Under the pieces are notes generated by a model, which saw only the letters and a program-made list of their open reading frames with translations, was not told the origin of the DNA and did not search any database. 64,000 bases of DNA from Cenococcum geophilum 1.58 (taxonomy: Eukaryota; Ascomycota; Dothideomycetes; Gloniales; Gloniaceae). Each line of letters starts with the position of its first letter. Position 1 is the stretch's first letter. Below, piece after piece: positions 46,039 through 57,778 of this stretch. The position numbers and the translations under genes were made by a program. Location of the stretch: assembly GCA_001692895.1 (NCBI GenBank), contig KV748183.1:806001-870000 (forward strand). Reading direction: 5' to 3'.

Positions 46039-49000
46039 ATGTCGAAGAGCGCCAAAGACGGCAAAGACGGCAATAGACGCCGAAGCTTCTTCGCACGAAC
46101 TCCTCTTAGCACACTCTCCTCCATCCACGACAGCGACAGCGACAAGGAGAAGGAGCCGGCAAATATTTTGAGGAAGAGACGGACAATATCACTACTGACC
46201 AATCTCTCTGGCTCGGCGCAGATTGGACAGGATGACACTATCCCGAGCGTTGGGGCGAGTCCTGCGTCTTCAGCAAGGCCTCCATTTGCACGAAGAGGAA
46301 GCGGCAATCGCGGGTCAGTTTTTGGGTCACTCAGGTCACTACGTTCCACTGACGAGCATGACGAATCTCCCACCGCATCTTCAAGCCGAGCACCATCGGT
46401 CAATTGGGGCCCGATGGATGAAACCTTGAGAAACCGCCATGTCCTCCATCATGGAGAAGTACAAACAAGCAGTTCTGTGTTTAGGAAGAAAAAGGAATAC
46501 CTTGTGCTTACTGAGACACACTTGGTACGCTTCAAGAGCCACCATAAAGCGGCAGAGACCTTCAATGTGTACGCGTGCTATGATTCTCCTAGCGACATGA
46601 TAGCTGACGAATGTAGGATTCCTTCGCCAATTGGACGTATATCTACTATCCGCCATAGCCAGAACCCTTCTGCCGGATCCTCACACGAATTCCAATCTGC
46701 TCCTTCGGAAGCTTCGGGTGACCATGACATAGGTACACCACTTCGTCAAGTAGTAGCGTTATGTCACGTTGACGACGGGCGACCATATTTTGCAATTGAG
46801 ATATCACATCTTGACGACGAAACGAACCATGCATCTTCTATGACATTGCAGTTTGGAGATCCTGAAGAAATGAAAACCTGGTTGGCAAAAATTAGAGACG
46901 CTGCGAACAAAGCACGTCTCAGCGATTCGAACCCACTCTCGGCTTACAATTCTCATCTTGCAGCCAGGGTGGTGGAGAGAGAACGTGATTACGTTCCTCC
47001 AAATTATGCCATATACAAAGTGGTGCAACGTCCGCTGAGGAAAGCAGGGTCACGCTCGTCGTCTGATGACCTTTCTAAAGTCACGTCGACTGTGTGCTTT
47101 CTTGCCATTGGTGTTCATAAGGTGCACCTCATACCGCTGTTTAAATCCCCTCAGAGGGCTTCTAGCCCATCCCTTGTCTCCTACAATACCCAAGCATCAT
47201 ATGGCATCCTTAACATTACTGAATTGCGGGTCAGCGAGAACGATGACACTTTTGAGTTGACTTTCCGGTAAGTCAAGTTGAAGCCTTGCACTACACTTGC
47301 TAAGTATAAATATAGAATGCCACTTCAGAGGCCAAAGGTTCTATATCTCGCATCTCTTGCTTCGCACGATATCTCGGTCCGTTTGCGCTATGTGGAGGAA
47401 ATTTTAAGGCCTGAATGGGAGTCCCGGCCTTACACTTTCGTTGTGCCGGACGACGTGAAGCGCGACATACTCAGGAATGCTAGCCCACATCCTATTGATC
47501 AAGATTCCCTTGACCGTACTCTCATTGGATATTGCGTCGCCTATGACGTTAATCCAGAGAATATAAGGTGGGATGCCTTTTTTGTCTGAATACGCCAATA
47601 GCATCCCGCTGGTGACTGAAGAATGTGCTTACAAAATCTCAGGTATCAAATCACCTACCCTCCTGAAGACTTTCCATGGTTTGAACTTTTACCACCGGTT
47701 GGCCCTCGTAGAAGTCAATACACTGTGAACGAACTCCTTGCTATTATGCGGTCTCTGCGCTATAATGAATCATTCGGTGGTCTTTCATTCAAGGACGTGC
47801 AGTTGGATGCCTTGAATGGTCTCATGGATACATTCGGATCTGAACACGTTTGCACCAAAACTAAACGGGGGACGCTGGTCCGTATGGATGCGGAGGAGCT
47901 TGGACGATCTTGTCTGCTTGTCCAAGAAATTCGGGCATTGGCTCTTACGAGTCGAAGGCTGAGAAGGATGGACTTTTCTTCGTGCATCATAAGAAAGCCT
48001 CGCGACTACATGGAAACGGCAGGTAAAGCTAGAGACATAGGTTGCGGCATTGTCGAAGCACTTTTCCCTTTGTGCAAACATCAGACGACCAATGTCGATT
48101 GGATCGTTCTCAACAATATCCAGTTGGGTGAAACAGATCTGGATTATTTGGTTGCGGCAGCGGTGGAAAGGGTGTGCCATTTTCGTGCACTTGAAATGAG
48201 TGGATGTGGTTTGACGGATCGGTCTTTGTCACTTATTCTTGACTCTCTTCGCCCTCAAGAGAACACACTTGAGACACTCGATATTTCCGCGAACCCTTTC
48301 CGCCTTACGCCGTCAACGTTTGATTCCCAGATTGGTGTCTTTGCATTCATTACGAAACTCAATCTGGCCCATGTTGGTCGAACTTCAGGAGCCGAGCCCC
48401 TGATATCTATAGAAACTTTCCAAGTCTGGAGATTACGAGAACTTATCCTGAGTGGGACATCGTTAAACGCTGCAATGGTAGACTCTATCGCAAGGTAAGC
48501 AATATCTTCTGGCTACAACCCACCTATATCTACTGTCTATAGCCTCGCATCGTTTGTAAACATTGGAAGCTCTCTACTTCATTTTATTGTGGCCAGATTA
48601 CCCAGCTCGGAGTGTAGTCCGATGACCTTGCTGTCGATCTTCTAACTTTGGAGTAGTTACCTGGTGAATTATAAGCAATCAAAAGCTTTGCGCGAGCTCC
48701 GTCTTGACCATTGCTACTTAACCGGAAAGGATGTAGCGTACCTGATGCACTCAATGACCGAAGAGCCTGGCAAGGCACGAGATCTTCATTTAGATGTTAG
48801 CGAGAACAATATCGAACAGTATCTTGATCATCTTACCACCGCGATAGCAAGCGGTCTTGCTCCATCTCATCTTGCTATTAGGTTGATCGAGTTCGAAGAA
48901 GAGAATGACTTTCGGCAACTCATGTTAGCACTTGCTATAAATAATACAATTCGAGTGTTGGATATCTCGCGAGCATCGCTGCCATGCGAGGCTGAGGAGG

Positions 49001-49897
49001 AGACATGTCAAGCCCTGGAAAAGATGTTCGCTGAAAATAAAACTCTAGAATACCTGGATATTTCTGGAGAAGACTCCCGGTTGGAAACGTCAAAGCTTGG
49101 TGTGGGCATCAACAAAGCCTTGCGAGGCCTCCAGAAAAATAGCACTTTGCGTGTTCTCCGTATTCAATGTAAGTTCTTAGACTTGCGTGAAAACCTGGCG
49201 CTCACATGTTTCAGATCAGAAACTAGGTTTGCAAGGTGCTAGCACCCTTGCTGACGTTCTGAAAACGAGCTCAACGATAGAGGAACTACATTGCGAAAAC
49301 AATGACATCCCACTCTCTGGATTTACAGATCTAGTGAACGCTTTACACCGAAATACCACGTTGACATACCTACCAGCGATGCAGGAAAGCCGCCAGATGG
49401 CATTGAAGCAGACAGAAAATCAAGTCAAGCAGATGCGGGATGATGGCTCATTGAGTCCCGTCAAGAACTCTTCGGTTCGTGCCAAGATCACAAATAAAGT
49501 CGTAAGGAAATCTTCGAGGGAGAAGACTTTGCCAATGCATTTATCTAATCAAGATATAAAAGCCGCGCTTGGTCTCGTGGATGAAAGCTGGGACCGGCAG
49601 ATATATAGGCTGGAGCAGTACTTGCAGCGAAACTACAATATTGCTCACGGCATTCCAACAGCTATGGAAGTAGACGACGAAGAGTTTGAGAGACCAGACA
49701 CAGCGACCAGTCTCAGAAGAGTCATAGAGAAGGTGAAATATGATAGTACGCCAACGATGGAGAAGCAAGTCCGTTTAGGCGAGCTGGCAGAAGAGTCACA
49801 AAGCGAAACGGAGATTTCTTTGGCGAAAGAAATCGAAATGTCTCTTGCGGAGAACCGGGCGGTCTGGAGTCAGTCTCGCTTCCAGCAAAGTGGATAG
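46039..49897 (+). CDS. PH-domain and leucine-rich-repeat protein, 5 exons
   Basis: Predicted 1175 aa from exons 46,039-47,267, 47,316-47,567, 47,643-48,494, 48,657-49,168 and 49,215-49,897. A basic, Ser-rich N-terminus (about 1-110) is followed by a PH-like domain (about 135-305: RHVLHHGEVQTSSSVFRKKKEYLVLTETHLVRF ... FGDPEEMKTWLAKIRDAA). After a second PH-like part, ribonuclease-inhibitor-type leucine-rich repeats run to about residue 970 (DWIVLNNIQLGETDLDYL; LETLDISANPFRLT; LRELRLDHCYLTGKDVAYL; LEYLDISGED). The tail is charged and helical, ending EIEMSLAENRAVW. PH plus LRR architecture recalls the CARMIL family of actin capping-protein regulators, but that is only an analogy. It is likely a cytosolic or membrane-cortex scaffold. 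Confidence 0.85.
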
Positions 49898-50508
49898 TAC
49901 AATATTAATGACTTCTATGGATATGATGGATTAAAAGGCTGGATGGACATCTAATTGGTTTTAGGATCGGGAAGCAAATGGGTTTAGGGAATGGATGGTT
50001 AGACAGGATCCGCATGGTAATTGGGATTTGGTTTTTGGTTTTGGGTTACTGTGATTGGTTAGGGAGCAGGATCGCACAGCGGCATCGCGTGGGAGTACAA
50101 TGGATTTTATGTTGCATAGCTTTCTTTAATTCGTTGGACCACCATTTGTTGGGGGTTTCTGATTTATTCTGACTTATTTAGGTCGAAGAAATCTTCGCTT
50201 TTCACGTAATGGTTTTAGTCGACTGGCTTTGCTTCCGCGTAGATAGAAGCTCCGTACCTAGCACCCTAGATACGAAATTCGCTCAAAATCATTGAACAAG
50301 TACTCCAAGGCGCCTATCAAAATACCGACGCTGTGATTCGTTATTTCAGAGTCACCGTGGGTAAGTTTCAATTGGAGATCGGCGAGAAGTTCCGATGTTG
50401 CGACTAGACTTATCTCTCAGCTCTTCTGCAGCGCTTCGACATCACTCCTCTACGAAGGGACCTTACTAAATTTAACAAATGTGCTGCTGATAGAAGCAGA
50501 GGATAATC
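49898..50508. other. Intergenic
   Basis: 3' UTR of the PH/LRR gene and promoter of the next gene. No supported gene. Confidence 0.55.
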
Positions 50509-51280
50509 ATGCGCCATCATGGAAGCTTGATAAAAGATGAGGAGATGAATAATGCGACGTGGGAGGCTGCGAGAGGAGCCACAGCTGGTGCTGTGAAGGT
50601 GAGCGCTATCTTTGCTAAGTTCATCAAAGATGCATCTGGATCAGGCTTGTTTCATTTCCAATATCTCTCTGGAGGATAGTTCTGTTGCATTTAGGGGCCT
50701 GTATTTCTATCCTTGGGCTCGATCACTCGCTTTTGCATCACGCGAGTCGCCAGGCTTCTTCTCAGATACTACCTAGCGTGTTCAAATCCTCAAATCCATA
50801 ACCCAAATACTTAACAAATTCTCCGATTATGAATAGTGGGGTTTATATGCCGGAGCCGCCGGCACTGCTGCATATGCATTCAGTCCTATGTACCGCGGTC
50901 TCACGATTCAATTCAAAGTGTAAGTCATCATTTTCCTCACCTTAGCAAACCCGAATAATACTGCTGTGTTTTTCAAAGCTTCTCCCTACCGTAATCTTCC
51001 GGTGTTGCTACACTCTGCTCTCTCCGGATTTATCCGAGCTCTTCTCTAAAGTCTTCGCCACCCTTGCTAACAATGCATCAGTTATCTACAAATGGCCGGC
51101 ATGATCGTTGGAAGCATGGTCGAAGCCGATAAGCGCATGCTAGCCTATGAAACCCGCGTAAGACACCATAAACGGATGGTGCGGGATATGGAAGTTTGGC
51201 GGAGGTATGAAGCGGACTTTGAGAGCAGAGGCACTCCTGGAGTTGGCGGAGAGGGTAACGTGAGAAGGAAAGATGGGTAA
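50509..51280 (+). CDS. Small conserved fungal membrane-type protein, 3 exons
   Basis: Predicted 123 aa from exons 50,509-50,598, 50,837-50,919 and 51,082-51,280; introns of 238 and 162 nt are long for this locus, but the exons join in phase and the protein reads smoothly. Residues about 18-70 form one or two short hydrophobic stretches rich in Gly/Ala (TWEAARGATAGAVKWGLYAG; AAYAFSPMYRGLTIQFKVYL; AGMIVGSMVEADKRM). A basic helical C-terminus follows (RVRHHKRMVRDMEVWRRYEA). The layout is similar to small inner-membrane proteins of the HIG1/Rcf type, but I see no decisive HIG1 motif, so no function is assigned. Confidence 0.7.
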
Positions 51281-52117
51281 TACAGTGGGATGCCTTTGAA
51301 CTGGAAAGTTGCCAGATCATCGCAGTCTGGTAGGGAGTTCTTATACAAGCATGGAAGGATAGGATGGGCGTTTGGAGAAGGATGGAGCTAGATAAGGGCT
51401 ACGCGAGACGCACCTGAGTATGAAGAAGTATACAAATCGGTTCGTAGCTTTTGCCTGGGAGTCTACAAAATATCTCATATTCAATAATTTGATGGCAAAT
51501 TTGATATAGAAGGAGTAGCCACTTTAGCTTTAATACTATCCTTCATTTAACAAAACGTAAGGCAATGCCTTATGTTTAATTCATGGTTAGTACACTATCC
51601 CTTAACCCGCCAACGTCCACCAAGTATATGGTCCGTGCGGGAACACCAGAATGAGAAGTACGCGTATAGCCTAAGTAGATTTAATCAATACAATACTATC
51701 AAATATGCCCTCCAATTATACTTCCAATGATATAGACCTTGTTCAGCCGACTTAATATAACGGTCAACCAAATCGGGTCGCTAAAAGCCCACCACCAGAG
51801 TCGTGGCCGCTGCCCGATTTTACAACGGCTTCATATTTCTAATCACGACGATTTAATTGCATTGGTCTTATTGGTTGATTCTTATCGATACCGAGTGGAC
51901 GAATTTCGGCGGGTTAAGGGATAACTAACATCATCTTCTAGATCAGACATTGATAGTGACCGCAATGCGCTCAATGTCCTGCCGCACGGACCAGGTGGCA
52001 CCAGCGGCCCGGATCATCGTAGTGCCGCAGCAAAGCTGCTCTCCACCACAAAATGCCACGAAACACTAACTCCCACTCTTCGATCAATCAACACCATCAT
52101 TGTTCAATCTCTTAAAC
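51281..52117. other. Intergenic
   Basis: Somewhat AT-rich in the middle (51,480-51,760). No supported gene; derlin promoter at the right end. Confidence 0.55.
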
Positions 52118-53448
52118 ATGGACGTCTTCTGGGCCCTCCCGCCTGTAACGAGGTCAGTATATTCATCTTAACTAACACGGCGAAATCCTCTCCACCTTGA
52201 AAATGCTGTTTCTGATGCTGATTCGCAGAACCATCACAGCAGCCACCGTCGTCATATCCGCACTTGGTTATGGAGGTATAATACCTCTGATGCCGCTCAT
52301 CTTCATTCGTGAGAGGATATTGCATATACCGCCCGAGATATGGCGGATGGCCACCTCATTCTTGATAACGGGGCCGAAACTTTCGATCATACTTGATCCA
52401 TACTTCCGTGCGGTATTGCTAGTCTATATGGAGAAGTACGGCGGCTGATTTAATTTGCAGTTTATAATTATGGGAGCTCCTTAGAGACTGAGTCTCCGCG
52501 GTTCACCCGACCAGGAGACTTCTTTACCTACGTGGTCTTCGTTGCTTTGGTCATTTTGGTAGGTTTCCCCCGCTCAACGCAAGCCTTACTTTGCACTTTT
52601 TTGCTCAGTTTGTTTCTACCCTTCATAATATAAACCTCGTATATCTGCCCGCCCAGTCTCTTCTAGCTGAAGCGGTTCCTGGAAACGAGGGAGATTACCC
52701 TTGCGCTTCGCCAGGCCCATCATTCGCATAATCCTAAAAGGGTCTGCGCGCGGTGTGAGCATGGTGGGATTGCCATTTGAGAAAGCCTTACGGACCACGG
52801 CTTCCGTTAGGGCGGTGTTGGCTCCCTACATACTATATACTACTACTCTTCATTTCGTGACGGACCTGTTTCTAGACTAGCATCTATTACATGGAACAAT
52901 GCTAACTTATCTTATCGAAAAGGCTACAAGCGGCATGATTCTTCGGAGCTATATGTTTCTACAAGGTAACGTCTTTCTCCGTCCATGTCCAATTTCAAAC
53001 GTTGCTCAAACTAACACTGTCTCTAGCCCTGATACTCGCCTTCGCCTACACTTACTCCCAAGACAACCCAACTCGTAGAGTTTCGTTCTTTATTATCACC
53101 TTCGAAGCCAAATACCTTCCTTACAGCATGCTCTTCCTGACCTTCATCATGGCCGGTCCTCAGGAAGCTATGAGCCAAGCCTGCGGCCTCCTCGCTGCCC
53201 ATCTCTTCGACTTTCTGACCCGCATTTGGCCTATGTTTGGCGGCGGCACAAACTACATCACCACTCCGCGCATCGTACAGAAGTGGTTTGGCGCTGATAA
53301 CCCAGCGCCAAGAGTGAGAGGGTATGGCACTGCCATTCCGGCCAGGCAGAGAGACCAGCCAGCGCAGGCAACTGCGTCTGGCAGAAGTTTTGGGTTTGGC
53401 GGCGCTTGGGATGGGAGAGGCCCAGGTAGACGACTGGGTGGGGAATAG
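52118..53448 (+). CDS. Derlin (Der1/Dfm1-type rhomboid pseudoprotease of ERAD), 5 exons
   Basis: Predicted 258 aa from exons 52,118-52,152, 52,229-52,407, 52,461-52,558, 52,923-52,965 and 53,027-53,448. It starts MDVFWALPPVTRTIT, followed by alternating hydrophobic helices. The derlin WR motif is present in PPEIWRMATSFLITGP, and DPYFLYNYGSSLE and RPGDFFTYVVFVAL are family landmarks. The C-terminal cytosolic tail ends with GPGRRLG, similar to the SHP box that binds Cdc48/p97, though the expected leading Phe-x-Gly is not clear. Derlins move misfolded proteins out of the ER for degradation. The third intron is 364 nt, much longer than the rest. The 43-nt exon 4 was placed by phase and by sequence continuity; it is the least certain part. 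Confidence 0.88.
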
Positions 53449-53896
53449 TGACGCCAATCATTTTTGGGATACAGGACGAGCGGAAGGTTGGGCGGTTGGC
53501 TTGATAGGGCATGGGGCTGTATCGGAGCTTTGGAGTTTGGTCGCACTGTAGAAAAGCTAGAAAACAAATTCTACCACGTTTCTACATATCTTCTGTTGAC
53601 ATGGTTCTTCACTCGACAAAGTGAAGACATGGAGCTGCACCTCTATAGGCTTGGAGATTCTTTAAATCCACCCCAAGACGGTTTTGTTTTAGCTTCCTAG
53701 CCTTCACTTTAACGAATTCAGTCATGACCGCGAGATCCCCATCCCACCTAACCGTAAACAATTATGCTATTGTGAAGATAACGTACGCCGAAAGCCACTC
53801 ACGTAGTCGTCAAACGGAAAGTATACACAAGTCAATTATAAATACACTGCCGCTGTTCTTACAACCCTAGTCATACAGTCTGATCAAATTATCATC
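53449..53896. other. Intergenic
   Basis: 3' UTRs of the derlin gene and the converging pseudogene. Nothing else recognised. Confidence 0.55.
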
Positions 53897-54252
53897 CTAT
53901 TTCTTCTCTGCCGAATTCCTTGGCCCATCAACCGCCTTCTCAACCGTCCCTGCTATCCCACTCTTACTCGCATCGAATTGGCTCCCGACGATCCCGTCCT
54001 TTGAGAAGGGACCCACCGATCTTCCCGCCGATCTGCCCAATCGAGCCTTCTAGGTTGAACTGCTTGCCGATGGCGCCGCTAGAATAGAGGATGCTGGAAT
54101 TCTGGTAGGTGTTAGGGAGTATGACCAGCATAGTAGAAGGGGGACGGAAAATTAAAGACCAAAGAGAAAGGGAGGGAGCTTACCGAAGGTTGGGTGTCTT
54201 TATTTTCACCAACAGCCGAGGCGGATTTGTGGATGGGGTTGTTGGAGGACGT
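53897..54252 (-). pseudogene. Small glycine-rich fungal protein, lost start codon and frameshift
   Basis: Two exons (54,252-54,184 and 54,101-53,897; 82-nt intron with a CTAAC branch point) would encode about 90 aa of the type SSNNPIHKSASAVGENKD / SGAIGKQFNLEGSIGQIGGK / DGIVGSQFDASKSGIAGTVE. Such repeated G-x-I-G-x-Q-F motifs occur in small stress- or conidiation-associated fungal proteins. At the expected start the codon is ACG, not ATG, and no other in-frame ATG lies between it and an upstream stop. Within GGTGGGTCCC (about 54,008-54,016, minus strand) one extra base shifts the frame; without it the frame runs to TAG at 53,897. Two independent defects favour a true pseudogene over sequencing error. 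Confidence 0.7.
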
Positions 54253-54956
54253 AATAGTAATTCGTTTGTTTGACGTGGTATTGGGGCGCGGGTTCTGGAT
54301 GTAATGTTGTAAGACACGTGTACGAATGATATTATGAGAGAATGGGCGGCCAGGGTTGTGTGATATTTAATCAGTATTATATATCTGGGCACTTCCGGGT
54401 GGGCGTCACTATGATAAAAATGATGCCATGATCCGGTATACGCCGAGGTTTAAACACAGATGAATTCCCCAGTAAATTGTAGGAAGTTTAGCTGCTTTAG
54501 CCACAGTGAGATCCTCCTACCTTAAGGGCCTAACTAGAGCGGCGAAGGGTATGGCGGGTCGATACAGTGAAAGGACTTCGGTAGCGGAAAAGACTGCCGG
54601 TAGCGAAAAGGCTAGATGAAAGCCAAATCAAGTCGGCCCGTTGCGATGGAGAACTTCAAAACCTAGATGGCATATATATCAAGAGATCTTTCATCAATGT
54701 GATGGATGAATACGTTGGTCGTGAAGTTCTCTAGAAACGAACGGTGACGAATCTGTTCAGAGACGGTAATAGGCACAAAGCCGAGAACATGAATAAGCGC
54801 CAACCCACAGAAATTAGAATTATTTCAATTTCACCCATCACCATCCTGTCATCATCAATGTAGGCGGTATGATATATAGTTTATGGGGTATTGGGGAAAG
54901 CAATTTGTTCTCGCACCAATATCAGTACGCAGTTAGCAGAATATGAAGGCATTCCC
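54253..54956. other. Intergenic
   Basis: Former promoter side of the pseudogene and 3' UTR of RPA49. No supported gene. Confidence 0.5.
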
Positions 54957-56630
54957 TCAACGTCTTTTGTTTACAATAACCCTCTGTTTCGGAAACTGAA
55001 GTGGAATTCTAAGCTTCGCAATTTGGTGATTGATTGCTTCAGCTTTGGTGATTTTGAGCTTTGATCTTTCAGCTTCCGTAGCAGGATTAATCCTGCAACC
55101 AATCTCGGCAAAGTATTGCTTGATACTTGACGATAGTCAGGAATTGTTTTAGAATGTATTACAGGTTGGGCAGCTCAGCCACTTACGTCTTAGTCTCGAG
55201 CCTTAGATCCTCGCGCAGGTCAAAGACGTCAACTTCGTAGTTATCGACTATGAGAGCGGCAGCTGCAACGTGCGCTATTAAGTTGTCGATGTGCCACCTT
55301 GTTAACTCACCACTATTGGAGCTATTAGTTACCCTTGAAAGACTCCGACTACTTCGAAAAGCAAAGGGCCTCATACCTCGGTGGCACAAATTTCCGCTTC
55401 AATCCATCTACTAATGATCCACTAACATCCAATTTCTGCTGCAGCTTGTCTTTTGGCGGAAGAACTTTTCCTTTACCATATTTTCCAGGTTTCAAGGCAG
55501 CATTGAAATTAATCAAAAGAAGTATGTAGCGTAAGGCCTTCAGTCGTTTCACATCGCCGCTTCGGGCTATTTCTTGAAGACGTTTGGCAACGAATCGGCT
55601 ATGCAGCTTGACTTCCCTCTTCTCCGCCACAGCATCTATCCAATCTTTCACATTCAGCGCAGTCATTATCTCGTTTCCTATAATGGTGGTTGTAGGGTAC
55701 ACTTCCGCCGGCGTGGTTGCCTGCAGGTTAGCCTTTGGTCGTGGTTTGGAATCGTCAACGACAGCTTGATGGTCTTCTCGCGAAGGCATATCAACTGTGG
55801 TTGCAGCCATGGAATCAAGCAAGGCAGCAGCAACAGTGTTGTTGACAGGAGGGCCATTACCACTGGCAGAATCAGCTCCAAGGTTACGCGGGGTAATAGC
55901 GTTTTCAGTGAGATCAGCGATGGCCTTCTTAGATTTTTTGGTACCAAATTCCATTCCAAGCTCTTGTCGCTTGCTACTTATCTATTGAAATTATGGTGTA
56001 AGTAGGACGCAGGAAAAAGACGAATAACTCTTGACGAACCATAGGTCGTTTTGCCTGAGCGGCCCTTTCTCGCTCCTGCCGTAGCTCCTCCAACTCACTC
56101 CGTAGTGTGCTACGCACCACTACTTTATGCGCCTCCATAAGTTTTAGTTCGCCGCTGTTGGGGTCGTAGACGCCAACGTAATGCTTGAGCAGGCTGTCAG
56201 CGCTGCCATCTTGTTCTTCTCTTGCAAGATAATCGAGTTTGGGATGGGCGGAGGATTGCAGAAGGACTTCGTAAGGAGCCGATTTGTGGCCAGGAGGGAG
56301 TATTCGGTTATCTTTCGCGCCCTTCTTGTACGGTTTGAGGGGAATGTTGGTGGGGAAGGAGAGGCCTGGAGTGGACGCTGTGCAGTGTAAGCTGAAGAAG
56401 CCCAATATAAAAACTGGGTTTAGCAGTAGCATAGGCTATAAGCCCCAAACCAAGCCTTAGTACATTTATATGAAGGGAATGAACTCCAGCATCTTACCTA
56501 TCACCGGACCGAGTACATCGTTATCCTCTAGAAATGATACCTTTACAGTGGATGCGGGGAGGTCAATTGCGACTTTTTTGGCAGGGCGATTGCCTTCCTC
56601 CGATCGCCTCTTTCTTTTTTTCTCAGACAT
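54957..56630 (-). CDS. RPA49: RNA polymerase I subunit A49 (Rpa49), 5 exons
   Basis: Predicted 456 aa; exons 56,630-56,498, 56,377-56,040, 55,981-55,377, 55,312-55,187 and 55,125-54,957. It starts with a Lys/Arg-rich leader (MSEKKRKRRSEEGNRPAKKV), then the TFIIF-Rap74-like dimerisation part (VLGPVIASTPGLSFPTNIPL; HYVGVYDPNSGELKLMEAHK). A linker EFGTKKSKKAIADLTENAIT leads to the C-terminal tandem winged-helix region (VKRLKALRYILLLINFNAAL; ELTRWHIDNLIAHVAAAALI; IKQYFAEIGCRINPA). A49 pairs with A34.5 and helps Pol I initiation and elongation on rDNA. The donor of the second intron (GTTCGT) is unusual. It diverges from the promethin gene with 352 bp between starts. Confidence 0.92.
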
Positions 56631-56982
56631 GGTGCGCTGGCAAGAATTCCGAACAAAAAATGAATAAATAGTGGGTAAGTGCCGATAGAGCTGTGGTGTC
56701 GGACTTTTTCTTGCGTTTGCAAAGTCTTGGCAAGTTTGCAGGGGCTTGGCATGCAGACGCGCCAAAGCTTGAAATGACGTTGATGGTTTCCCGCGTTGAT
56801 CTCGGCGCCGTTGCTCAAGCTTGATTTTCTGCAGTGCTGTGAAAATTTATATACTCTCCATCTCTCCTCTTTCTTCAGTCAGCTACCTTTCAAAATTCCC
56901 GTCTCTCCCTCCACCCCTTAATCCTAACCCTTCCTGGTTCCCTTCATAGCTCTTCGACTTCTACACTTAATTCTCTATCACC
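56631..56982. promoter_or_regulatory. Divergent promoter region RPA49 / promethin-like gene
   Basis: 352 bp with pyrimidine-rich stretches (CTCTCCATCTCTCCTCTTTC...) directly upstream of the plus-strand start, as is common in ascomycete promoters. No specific factor site is claimed. Confidence 0.55.
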
Positions 56983-57778
56983 ATGTCGGGAATATTGAGT
57001 AGCCTGCAAGGCATCCTAGGCAGCCTACAGAGCAAAGCTCAGGGCGTCATCGACAGCTTGTTTCCGCCTGAGAAACGAGCGGAAGTCCTTGCTAGATTAC
57101 AAGCCTTTGTAATCTCAAATCCAAAGCTCTCTGTACGTATCTTCGTCCCGGAGTCTCATGTCATCACACTTTACCCCCTGCCATTACAACATACTAATAC
57201 ATATGCCCCAGGCTTTTCTCCTTTCAAATATTGCCCTTACAGGCCTACCCCTGATAATGTTCGGCGTCTTTACGATAACCGTATTTGTCTTCTCGCTGGT
57301 AGCCGCTTTACTCATCGGCGTTCTAGCAGCCCTCCTTTTTACAGTTTTTATGGTCGGAGTGGCTCTTCTTGTCGTCATCCCAACCGTCTTCATTACCACT
57401 ATGGGTGCTACCTTTCTGTTCTTATGGGGCCTCGGAGGATACTACATTCTCAAGTGGTTCAATGAGGGCGAATCACCGGCTCCTGAGGGGTCTGCCATTG
57501 GAGACACATTGAATAACTTGACCGGTGGTAGAATGAGCTTCTTGATGGATGGTGCACGTAAGAAGGAAGCACAAGGAGCAGGTGAGAAGAAATCCAACGG
57601 CACTGCAAATGGGGGTGTGCCGGATGTAGCCAAAAACGCGGATATTGGGAACGTGAAAGACCAGGCCACAAAAAATGTTGATGGGGTCCAAAAGAGAGTA
57701 GGGAAAGCCACAGGCGGTGCAACAAATGCAGTCGGAACCGCTAAAGGAGCTGTGGGAGGTGTCACCGGCCTTACTTAA
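56983..57778 (+). CDS. Promethin/LDAF1-type lipid-droplet assembly protein (Ldo-like), 2 exons
   Basis: 238 aa from exons 56,983-57,132 and 57,212-57,778 (79-nt intron). The N-terminal amphipathic, basic part (SLQGILGSLQSKAQGVIDSL; PPEKRAEVLARLQAFVISN) precedes a long hydrophobic block (about 58-130: LPLIMFGVFTITVFVFSL, ALLIGVLAALLFTVFMVGVA, FITTMGATFLFLWGLGGYY). Such double-hairpin blocks are typical of promethin (fungal Ldo16/Ldo45, human LDAF1), partners of seipin at lipid-droplet birth sites. The tail is Gly/Lys/Asn-rich with repeated amphipathic K-N/G-A-x-G units (GKATGGATNAVGTAKGAVGG). Assignment rests on topology and overall pattern. Confidence 0.72.
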
